Positions 34,101 through 44,010 of a DNA stretch of 64,000 nt are shown one piece after another; position 1 is the first letter of the stretch; every line of letters begins with the position of its first letter. Origin of the DNA: Desmodesmus armatus (lineage: Eukaryota; Chlorophyta; Chlorophyceae; Sphaeropleales; Scenedesmaceae); NCBI GenBank assembly GCA_007449985.2, contig VIIQ02000007.1:426001-490000 (forward strand). The letters are read 5' to 3'. The notes beneath the pieces are model-generated. The model searched no databases and had not been told where the DNA came from. It saw only the letters and a list, made by a program, of their open reading frames with translations. The translations under genes and the position numbers were made by a program.

Positions 34101-36769
34101 GTGAGGGTGATGGGGATGCTGTTCCTGTGTTCAATCCTTCGGTGGAGGCGCCTGCACTAGTGCAGGTGGCGTAGGTGGTGGTGGCGCCAGTCTTGGTGAT
34201 ACGGTAGCAGTCCTGTATGTCAGACGGACAACACACACCAATAGGAGTGTCAGCTCCCAAGCCCAGCGCACGCATGCGTGAGGCTATTCTTTTGGGCAGA
34301 CTATGCCACGGTGCGCGGGATTCTTACGCCTAGGGAAGGCTTACAGCATACATCAACCTGCATCGCCTCCAGCCGGGCCATAAGATCAAAAAAAGAAGTA
34401 TCTTCACATTCCTGTTGGAAAACTCTCCTGCGGCAACTCAAGCACTTGGGTGCACTTGCCTTGTGGTTGGAGTATGCGTTTGCGCCACCAACGGAGAAGA
34501 AGCGGAAGGTGGCTGTTGTGGAGTTGACAGTGATGAGCTGAGCTCCATATGCCGAGTTGTAACGGTAGGCGCTGCCTGCGCAGAGCGGTGCGGGGCTCAC
34601 AGAATTCGGCCAGTCATCATCTCGAGAGGCTTGTGTGCTTGGCATGACAGGGCTTGCTGCCGCAGCAGTGGCCCAGTCTAGTGCATGCATGACTGGTATG
34701 CCAGGATGCGCACCACCCATGCAGGGGTGGATATTGGCTGGCTAGCAGTCCTTGGCAGCTGCTGCTAGCTAAGACCACGGCTGTCTGTGTCCGGACACGT
34801 ACGTACCTGCAACAACTGTGCCAAAACCGTACCGACTGGCTCCTCCAATGCCGTTGACAAAGTAAGGGAAGCTGACATTCTTCAATATGCGCTCGTACAA
34901 GTGGTCGTGTCCAGACAGCACCGCGTCTGCACCCCAAGCCTGAAAGGGCCACTGCACTCTTGGGATGGAGCCATGGTCTGCCCCCGAGCTGAAGGGGGAG
35001 TGGTGCAGCATTACGATCTTCCAACGGGCTGTACTGGCTGCAAGCTGGTTCTGTGGAGGGTCAGAGGGTGGGGCAGTTTCAATCAGACACACGGTGTGAA
35101 GTCAGTCGTAGCTGCCGATTTGCCCTGATGATTCCTTACAATGGCTTTGTCAGTTGCGAGCTCCTACCAGTAGCAGACGTATGAGGCTGTACAGCACTGT
35201 TCAGAAGCGTTTACTACATAATCTCATGGGCCGGCCTACTCTGCATGAGCCTGTGTGTGTGCGTGCCGGCACCGTCCACCATCCTTACCTTCAACCAGGT
35301 ACCCTGCACAGATGTGCTGGTAGTTCCGTCAGGCTCGCTGCAGTCCGCATCAAGAGCAAACAGCTGCACCAGCCCGCCGTCTGCAGGGCATTGAAAACAA
35401 CACACATTGTGGACGTGCATTCCTTGACAGCAATGCTGCACGATGGCTGAGGGTGCTACTGGCAGGTCAGGTCCAGCAGACAGGCAGAGGAGACAATTGA
35501 ACACTGTGATATGTAGCCTTGGGGCTGCAGGCCGCACGGCAGCATGGCTTTTGCGCACTTATGTACCTCACAACATGTGTCACTGACAGGGCCTAGGGCC
35601 TAGATACCAACCAGCTAACTCAGTGGATGTGACATCTGCGTGTTGCGAATTGCGAGGGTGGGGTTGCTGTCAGCAAAATCAGCACTGTGGAGCAGCCCCA
35701 ATGCTCACCAAGTATTGTGGTGTAGTACAGCTTTCCACCAGCACCAGCAAAGTAGTCCAAGTAGGGGGCAATGTAGCTTCTGGCAGTGGCCGACCCCGGG
35801 GAAGCATAGCACTGGCCAGAGCAGCTGTTGTAGCCATCACCACAGTTCTGGTTCCCTGCATGCAAGAATAAGTGTGGACTCAGGCACGGTGTCAGCGCAT
35901 TGCTGGATTCTTGGAATCAACCTTTCTACGTACGGTTGCTGCATGCAAAGCTGGATTCTCATGCACCAAAATGGGGTGCCATTCATGTCGCTGCAGATGC
36001 ACGTGAATGTCATGGGTTGATACGACCATGCAAGCTTGTGCCATCATGTGTGCTTCTGACACTGACAGCAACTGGGCCAGCGGCTCTTTTTCCGCAGGTG
36101 GAGCCTGCTAGCCTAGTCCTAGTGAGCAGTAGAAAGTCAGCTGATGCATTCTGCTGTCTTCAGCCTAATCAATGACAGCAGGACTTACAGTCGTGGTTGC
36201 CAGGGATGGGCCAGAAGTGGTTGGTGCGGCTTGCTGCACCAGAGCCGTATGCACCGCTGTATGGGAACATGAAGCCTGTGTAGTACTGGTTGTTCTTGTC
36301 AATGGTGGAGGCGAAGCCGTCATCCTGCAGGCAATACGAGAGCAAGGAAGCGTGGCAGCATAAGTCAGTATCATGCCGTGTAGAACCTCCGTATGATTTA
36401 CAAAGTGCCATGTTCACAATGCATAGCTCCAATAGCTGTAGTGACCCTCTGCATTACTGACCACTACCCTTGTAAGCCGGCACCACAACATCACTGGGGT
36501 CCTCAGTGGGAAGAACCCCAGGCCGCAGGGTGCGCACCCTGCACGTGACCCACCCGCTTACAGGCACACCCTCACTCACATAGTTGTTGTCGCCAAGTGC
36601 AAGGATGTCGTCCACATTCCAAGCCTTTACCATGTCTGCAACTGCCTTCTCGTTTGCGCCTGCCCATCCGTAGTCTCCAAAGGCTGCCAACCTCAGTGCT
36701 GTGCAGGAAAGGAGCGTGGTGCTGAGCACCAGCACCAGCAGGTAGACCTTGGGTCCATGTAGAAGGTGT
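31175..36769 (-). CDS. Secreted metallophosphatase fused by Ser-Pro hinges to a TCAF/M60-accessory-like domain; first exon missing
   Basis: Exons: 36769-36580, 36324-36189, 35855-35709, 35380-35289, 35050-34807, 34575-34460, 34212-33912, 33483-33340, 33108-32992, 32496-32314, 31899-31748, 31483-31175. The first opens with a signal-peptide-like segment ([17 protein letters not shown]), then a calcineurin-like phosphatase of purple-acid-phosphatase type: [41 protein letters not shown] supply the metal ligands. After about 300 residues come three (SP)n hinge segments, then [47 protein letters not shown] and [19 protein letters not shown]. The last two resemble the glutaminase-like domain of TCAF/M60-peptidase accessory proteins. 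The intron after 34460 begins with GC (AAG/GCAAGT). The upstream in-frame Met is not certain, because 36770-36772 is an acceptor. Likely secreted into wall or matrix; (SP)n hinges are probably hydroxylated and glycosylated. Domain naming of the C-terminal half is moderate. Confidence 0.83.
33340..34212 (-). repeat. Ser-Pro hinge exons of the metallophosphatase fusion
   Basis: Exons 34212-33912 and 33483-33340, and the start of 33108-32992, encode SPSPSP tracts with interspersed K, R, Q, A. Each hinge exon ends CCA-T before the donor and the next begins with two bases completing Ser, so all boundaries are phase 1. Such symmetric exons can be added or lost without breaking the frame, which fits hinge growth by exon duplication. 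Confidence 0.75.
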
Positions 36770-38242
36770 CTGGAGGGTAAAAGGTGGTCCTGCGCAACCA
36801 CAGCAGTCACGTCAAAGCTGAGTGCTGCTGATCTGTGGAGATCTGCACCTGCTGAGCACTCTCCGTCATACTGCTCGGTGAAACCACAAATAAGAGAGGT
36901 ATTACACCATTCCAAAACAGTTTTTTGTTCATCAACACGCAATTCTACGCAAATATAATCTTTTGCAATGATTAGAATAATATACATGACTTGGTACGCC
37001 CGGTCCCGGTAGTGTTGAGAAAATCTCGGTAACGATGTAGAATTTGTGTATTGTGATGTTTTAGCCAATCCAGGAGACGATAATCACACCTGCAACCCCA
37101 TCACGTTGACCTCTGAATGTACCAGCAACGACTCAGCCGGCTGGCAGCGGGAACAGTGCCTGAGTGATCTTGATTCAACTAGATAGGAAAATGGATGCGA
37201 GACAGCCTCTGCAGGTGGTCAGAGCTGTGTTGAATACAAATAGTGCCGGAATCCTCGTCGGAGGGTGAAGTTCGTGCTGAAGCCGATCTATATACTCCAA
37301 CACGTGGTAAGCTGGGTGGAACCCAGAGAGACGAAAGTATTGAACCCAAATGATGGCAGCAACACTGCCTGCTGCTGCGGGCGAAGGACGACACGCTGAC
37401 TAGGACTTTGCCGCTTCGCCCACATGCCAGCTTGTGCCCGGATTTTAATTTCAAAACAAATGCGCTCAATATGTGAACCAACTACAATCAACTGGAAGAC
37501 GCGGAGCACGCAGTATCTCACTATTGTAATCGGTTATACTCATTGGTTTGTAACCACTGGTGACCATAAGACCTTTCCCCCAAGCCCTTGCAATATCTTG
37601 TATTCTGGCGCGCAAGAAGGCGGAATTTACTGTGATTCACGCTGTATGCAGCAGTGCATGTAGTGCCCACATAGGCATGACTTGCCCCTGCTTCACAGGA
37701 GAAGTAGCAAGAAGTCAAGAGCGGCTGACAATTGGGAAATTGCCTTGGCAGGAGGAGAGTGCAGGGGCTGCCAGTACCCTCCATGATCATGCCTTGCTGC
37801 TGAGCTGCACTCAAGCAGGAGGGAACCCCTTCCTGGGCCGGCAAATACAATGTGACCAATGCCTTGAAGATTCGAGGTGTCAACCGCCAACACCTGCTCG
37901 CGGCTAGGAGCACGTGACTCAGATCGTTGCCACAATCGTAAGCGCTATAAAAAAAACCGTAAGCGCTATAAAAATTGTGTGCTGCAGAAGTCTGCAACAC
38001 ACCCATACGCAATCCTAGCCAGCATGCAAAAGGCAACACAAGAAAGTCTCCCTGTCTCAGCAAGAGTAGAAGAGGGGCAAATGCACTCTGGCACAACTTG
38101 GCGACGGTCTGGCCCAATGCAGCAGGCCTGCACCACCCTGAGCTGTCCCACGCACCACGATCATAGGGTTGAAAGTGCCCTCAACCCTCCAATTGGAACC
38201 ACTTGAACCTCCCACAACAACCACAAAGCAGCCTCCCCACTA
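36770..38242. other. Intergenic region between metallophosphatase and glycosyltransferase genes
   Basis: Holds the missing first exon and promoter of the metallophosphatase gene (minus) and the 3' end of the glycosyltransferase gene (minus). At 37937-37974 the sequence CGTAAGCGCTATAAAAA occurs twice in tandem on the plus strand, a TATA-like pair with no plus-strand gene after it. Nothing else is recognised. Confidence 0.45.
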
Positions 38243-41200
38243 CTACAAAGCAGCCTCCTTTGACTTACTCCAAGGGGTCACTGCTGCAAGTGCAATATCA
38301 GCTGCTTGTGACACCCCAGCACACCCTGCCACCTCCTCTGCCACTGCAGCTGCCCTATCCTGCATGCTGCTGTCCATCAGCACCTCCTGTATGCGCTTGC
38401 ACAGCCCCTGGACAAAAAACAAGCACAAAAACAAACAGCACCACACCTAATTCTCAGATGGACCAGGATGGACTCACTTATGTTCAAGCGCTGGACAGAT
38501 ATGATGCGCACTCAGCGACAACACAATTATGTTACTGTTGTCCATGTGGCAGCGTGTAAGCCCCTGCCAAAGCCACTGGATGCCACACAGCGGGACAGCA
38601 GCAACAATCTGTCTACCTGCTGCTGCAGCGGCATACCAGTGTCAGCCAGCAGTGTCACCCACACTGTAGGGTTCCCCTACTGCACATGCAGGACGCAAAG
38701 TCAGGACCATAGAACCACTACACGTGCAGGCAAGACCAGTATGGAGAGAAGGGTGCGTGCTACCACGGCCGGTCATCCAGGCTAACTGCTTCTGGCTGCA
38801 CTACAAGCATGCTGTGCTGGCAGAAGCCAAAACAGCAGCACCTCATAAGCTGCTGACATGTGTGTGGTCCACTACTGCAGCGCACCTGTGCTGTGATCTT
38901 GTGGAATGGCAGGGGCTTGCAGGCCACGCCAGCCTCCACTAGGCGATGTGCCAAGAAGGGCTGGTCAAGCATGACAGGGCAGGGCACTGAGGGGATGCCT
39001 GCCCTCAACACAGCACCGCATGTGCCCACACCGCAGTGGTGGACAGCCAGGCAGCACCTGAGAGGCACGGCCGCAGCAGCAGCAGCAGCAGCAGCACACG
39101 CATGCTCGCTATCCCCTCCAAAACAGTATGTGGCTGCCGTTATATTGGACCTGGGTACGTACTGCAACTGAGAACAACACATGAATGGCACAGCCAAATT
39201 TCAACCACCAAACTGCCTGGTGGTCTTCATCAGAACCGTCTCAGGGAGTCCTTCTGTTTGCTCACCTTGGTAGCAACCAGTCATGTGGAGCGTGAGGCAA
39301 CACCAGCAGCCCCTCAGGCACCTCCACCTGGCCCTCACCACTGCCCAGCAACCCATCCAGCTCAGACCAGCCAGCCACCAGCACGGCCCGGCGCCCTGTC
39401 TGCTGCACCACCTGCACAAGCAAGAAGGGTGTAGTGGTTGCTGTGGGACTATCTGCATCTTCACACTTGGGTTGTGACCCTTGGTGATGCAGTGCAGGCT
39501 TCACCCTCTTGCCTGCTGGCACACTACTCCACAGTGGCCACTTGGTAAAATCAGAGAGAGAGAGAGAGAGACAGAATGATACTCTTAGTGCGCTACAAGA
39601 ATGCTGCAACATAGTACGCAAGCAGCTAAGCTGCAAGTGATTCCAGCCATGAAAGGCACGCAACCAGGACGGGAAGGGGCCTCAACTGCTTAGCCCCTCA
39701 ATATGTGAAGAACAGGTGTCTGGAGAGCCACCCTGCAGACACTACCAGGGGCCATCCGTACCTGCACAGCCAGCTCTAGCAGCGCCTTGGGGTCTGGAGC
39801 TGGCATGCTGCCAAAGCCCAGGTACAGCGGCTTGCTCCAGCCACTGCCACACTCCCCAGTGCTGCCGCCAGAGCCGCCAGCAGCCTCTGCTGCCGTCACT
39901 GCCCCTGCAGCAGCAGCAGTAGTGTCACCGCTGCTGCTGGCATCACCGCTGCTGCCAGCATTGCTGCCCTCCACAAAGGCGCGCAGCTTGGGATCCACAC
40001 ACTCCTCCGGCGTGGCAGCAGGGAATGCAAAACCCGTAAGGTGCACATTGCTGCCCCAGTCTGCCGGCACCTTGAGCCCCGGTATCACATGCCTACTGCA
40101 CATGGTGATCACAGGGATATCAGGGCACGCTGCCAACACCCCTGCGCTGCCATGCTGCAGCGGTGGCAGCCCTAGGCTCTCTTTGCGCCAGGTGTTGATG
40201 CGGGCTGACTCCTGCTTCCACAGGGCCCAGAAGATCAAGCTGTAAGAAGCTCTGTTCATCCAATGGAAGTAGAAGGGACTGTTGCTGAGGGCCCAGGAGG
40301 GAAACTCTGCTGTAGGCATCACAGGGCCCAGTACGACTGGCACCCAGGGGATGTTGAGCTGCTCTGCCACACACATGGTAGCTGTGAGGGAGAGGGGGCC
40401 TGAGAGGATCAGGGAGGCACCTTGACAGGCGGCTGCAGTATCAGCCAGCACCTGAGAGCATAGCGAGGGGGTGGTGGGGGGTGGGTGAGGCATGTGATGC
40501 ATGTATAAGCAGATGCCTGCAGTGCTGCAGTTGCAAGGCAGGTGGCTGAAAACAAGCAGAAAACTGATGCTGTCCGATGTGAACAAACAGTAGTATTGAT
40601 GAAATGTACCAGTCCAGTGCTGCTGCATGCTGCAGAACCCTCCATGATGCTTGTACATGTCTAACTGGTGCACCCTTTCTGCAACAACGCCAGCTTTGTC
40701 ATACCTGTGTCAGGAATGGCTTGTTGTGCTGCTCTGTGGCCCTCATGACTGGCAGGATGCTGCCCTTGGCCAATAAGGCCTGGATGAACACAAACGACGG
40801 TGGTGTGAGCCTTGCGTTGGTGCCCGTCGTTCTAGCAGCAGACGCATGCGTGCATGACTTGCGGGTGACTGCAGTAACAAGGGAAAGTCTGCAGGTGTTG
40901 GGCGCAGCATACAACATGGCACCTGCGCACTGCACCCCTTAAGCCATCAGATGCGTTGATGCTGCCATGTCCATGCCATGCACAGGCACAGGCACAGCAA
41001 CTGCAGCTGTATCAACAGCATACCCTTACCAGCATAAATTGCTGCTGCTGCTAAGCAACCACAGTACTTACGACAACCCCGCGTACCTGATACTTTTTCT
41101 CCCAAAGCATTCCTGTGGGGTCTCCGCTGATGCAGTGGTATCCCAGCAGCCCCTTGCCCAGCTGCTGCACAAGTCCCTCCATGCGGGCCTCTGTTGCTAG

Positions 41201-41391
41201 AGTAACCTCATGACCCCTGGACTGTATCTCCAAGCCTAACAGCACGTAGGGCTGCACATCACCCCTGCAGGAGGGAGCAAGGTTTGCAGGACAGCGGCAG
41301 GACAGCGTGTGAAGGAGTCCAATGTTGCGGCTGTGCACACATAGGAGCTGCAACCCTACCTGCTGCCACTTGTCACTATGACCACCTTCAT
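38243..41391 (-). CDS. UGT80/GT28-type glycosyltransferase (sterol glucosyltransferase-like)
   Basis: Seven exons join in phase: 41391-41360, 41264-41087, 40779-40705, 40451-39762, 39411-39266, 39057-38886, 38407-38243, giving 485 residues. The N-terminus MKVVIVTSGSRGDVQPYVLLGLEI is the GT28 acceptor-fold signature (GSRGDVQP), followed by RGHEVTLATEA. The 690-base exon has LSLTATMCVAEQLNIPWV, RINTWRKESLGLPPL and LYLGFGSMPAPDPKALLELA. The C-terminal donor-binding part has LVLPHAPHDWLLPR, AVHHCGVGTCGAVLRAGIPS and LDQPFLAHRL. Relatives move glucose from UDP-glucose to sterols at membranes, or act on lipids in bacteria; the acceptor here is unknown. The normally conserved HHGGAGT is HHCGVGT, which may alter donor contacts. 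The central part has a Ser/Gly/Ala low-complexity insert (SSGDASSSGD). No signal peptide or membrane span, so cytosolic and perhaps membrane-associated. Confidence 0.88.
39555..39571. repeat. Short (GA)n tract
   Basis: GAGAGA run in the glycosyltransferase intron between exons 4 and 5. Confidence 0.9.
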
Positions 41392-41898
41392 TATGTTTGA
41401 AAAGGCAGTGAGCAGACCCTACAGATGCCTGGTGCTAGGGGTCTGGGAATGTTGTGCTGTTGCAGCTGAGGCTTTGAGGTGGTACGGTTCACGACTAGTA
41501 AGTGATTGTGGATGAAGGCAATATCAAGACACGTAGGCTGGAGTTGTTTTGACCACAAAGACTACAGAAATGGGCACAGCACAACCGTGATTGATCGCGC
41601 GCCCAAGACTCTTAGACAGTGTCTACGACATCAGACGGAAAAACACAGCCACAACTAAAAGGGTTGTACTCACACCGATGCGTGATGTTGGCTGTGCAAG
41701 AAACGTCCTTTGTCACGTCATGTCCATGTCGTCCATGACATTTCCATGCACACAACAATTCTGCGGCTTTGATCTTCAAAACATTGCTGCACCACATCAC
41801 TCCAAACAATCTTGAACTGGCAGCCTTACCCAGCAGTGCCAGGCCCCCTGCTGTGCGCTTGAGCAACCAACCTGTCACAAGCAAGACCCCTCCACCAG
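41392..41898. other. Intergenic region upstream of the glycosyltransferase gene
   Basis: About 500 bases between the start of the glycosyltransferase gene and the stop codon of the lumen-targeted protein gene, both on the minus strand. It must hold the terminator of one and the promoter of the other. No motif I can name. Confidence 0.5.
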
Positions 41899-43301
41899 CT
41901 ACTTTCTTGCTGCTGCACTTGTGCCTGCTGGTGCCAGCTCTGCCTCAAAGTCTTCACCACTTGTAAGAGACACTAGCTGGTAGAAGCCCTCCCGTGTCAT
42001 CTCCAACCGCTCGATCATGCCACCCTCCCCAGGCCCCTGCAGGCGCACGCACAGCAGCAGCAGACAGACCAACAGCACCTCAGTTGCTTTCACATTCATC
42101 CTTTCAGTCAGACCTTTGGTTTTACCCCCGGCCACCTTGTGCAAGCATAGACATGCATCCATGCCCACTGCCCCACTGCCTTCCTTGGCCAGATGTGTGA
42201 CGACCAGCTGCTGCCCAGCTGCGACAAGCAACCCTGCACTTATCACACGCATCAGCTGTGCTCACCTCCACTGGCCTCATTGCGTTTTCCCAGTCATCTG
42301 TTGCTATGGCTGCCACCACCTGGTCGTCTGACAAGTCCACCTGCTTGAGCCCTCCATAACCCAAGTAGTAAACCTGCACAGCAACACCACAACCACGACC
42401 AGTTTGAGGTCACCAGCTCCACCTGGAGCAGACGTCAGCATCAGCGCAACACCTTGGCACTGCATCCGGCGTGATGTCCCACAAACACTCGCTGTGATGT
42501 GCAGCCTGCAGCTGTTAGTGTTGCTGCTTGCAACAGTTGCTCTGAAACTGAGCTTCAAAGCTGTGTGCTGATCAGCTGAACCCGCAGGAAGTTGCCGCAG
42601 GCACCAGCTGTGAGCTGCTGCTGATCACTACTTGTGTTGCTGGCCAGCGGCCCCAGGCTTTGGAGGTTTTTGAAATGCAACCACGCGGTGAAGACTGCAT
42701 GGTGCGCACCAGAACCATGACGCTGATCGTACAGGGAGTATGGTCATGCCCACGGCCTGTCGACAACACTCAAGCCAGGCACACCTCTCCGCTTGCATCG
42801 CGCAACAACAAGAGGCCTGGCACTTGCAGATCGCACTTCACATCTGTCCAAGCCTTTGTGTATTTGTTTTGTAGCGTCACATGGCCGTCGTATGCGCGCA
42901 CGAAGTTGGCCCTGCAGCAGATGTGTGCGCACAGGTCATGTGAGGGATGCCTCGGGCACTGGGTGCTTCCAGCTGCACATCACTTCACCAAATAGTATGT
43001 GCTGTAAGCTTGGCGGCACTCACTTTGACCGTTTCTTATCCACCTCTTTGTTTGTCAAGAAGCCAACGTTGGATGCAGGGTCAACAGCTGGCAGCTTGGC
43101 AGCTTGCACGGGGAAGGGGGACAGCATCAGCAGCAGAGGGGCAACAGCAACCACTGCCGCAGACAGCAGCTGCTGGGTGCGGGATACTATGAGGATAGGT
43201 TTAGGAGACTGTGGTGGATGCTGCCTGGATTGGGGGCGTTTGCCTGTCGCTACAGTGTTCCTGCTGCTGCTCTTGCTGCAGATCATATGGGGCGCATTCA
43301 T
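41899..43301 (-). CDS. Thylakoid-lumen-targeted protein of unknown function
   Basis: Four exons join in phase: 43301-43024, 42911-42785, 42373-42266, 42036-41899, giving 216 residues. Residues 1-45 are Ser/Arg/Gln/Pro-rich and basic, like a chloroplast transit peptide. Residues 46-67 are hydrophobic (LLSAAVVAVAPLLLMLSPFPVQA) and end with an A-x-A type cleavage site, so a second, lumenal signal is likely. The mature part is about 150 residues, with ANFVRAYDGHVTLQNKYTKAW, CDLQVPGLLLLRDASGEVYYLGYGGLKQVDL, DDQVVAAIATDDWENAM and MIERLEMTREGFYQLVSLTSGEDFEAEL. I do not recognise a domain; there is no Cys pair or cofactor motif. The clean splice junctions and bipartite targeting signal are the evidence that the gene is real. 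A role in thylakoid protein assembly would be a guess. Confidence 0.72.
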
Positions 43302-44010
43302 CTTCTGATACAGATTTGAACCGAATGTTGGAGTATGGTTATAGTCACAGTGTTTGCGCTCGCACAAGGATCCCTTGGGTAGTTTTCGCTCAGCCCACCC
43401 GACCTCAACTTGGTCAACTCATCGCGGTTTAGGAGGGCTTGTGCCGGTGGTTGTGAGTGACCGAATCGCGTGGAGGGCCTGTAGCGTAAGTGTTGTTGTG
43501 TACTTCCTTCGTGTTGGGTTATCACGTGGTAGACTCTGTTTTTCCGCTACCCTGTTCCTCCTCCTACGTCTTCTGGAGTGGTTTTCTGTCGTGAGTTTTG
43601 TTTTATTTGAGTTTGCGCTTGCTGACTACGTGCTCCTTCGCCTCGTTGCTGCGTTCGAAAAGAACCTCCCACAAAAACAGTGGACACAAAGAGCGCACTT
43701 CCAGGCTGTCGAGGGGACCTCTGCGTCTTTTTCACAGGTTGGTACACTTTGTTTTGTGTCTTTTTGTACCTGCATCACCGAGGTTGTAGCATGTGAAGAG
43801 GTTTGCGACGGGTTGGCGAGGGTAGACGCCTTGGTGCATTCAGGTACGGCTTTAAACATGTCTTTGCCGTAAGCATAACCTCTGCGGCGCTCAGGTGTGC
43901 GTGGTAGTTGGTCTGGCCCATCGGAGGGTGGGTGGTAGTCATTCACCAACCGTGTCCCCTCCTTTCCTGCTTGCTCTGCAGATGGGAGCCACACATGATG
44001 CATGAAGCTG
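43302..44010. other. Divergent intergenic region
   Basis: About 700 bases between the starts of the lumen-targeted protein gene (minus) and the zinc-finger protein gene (plus). Open frames here lack domains. It probably holds both promoters and untranslated leaders. Confidence 0.5.
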
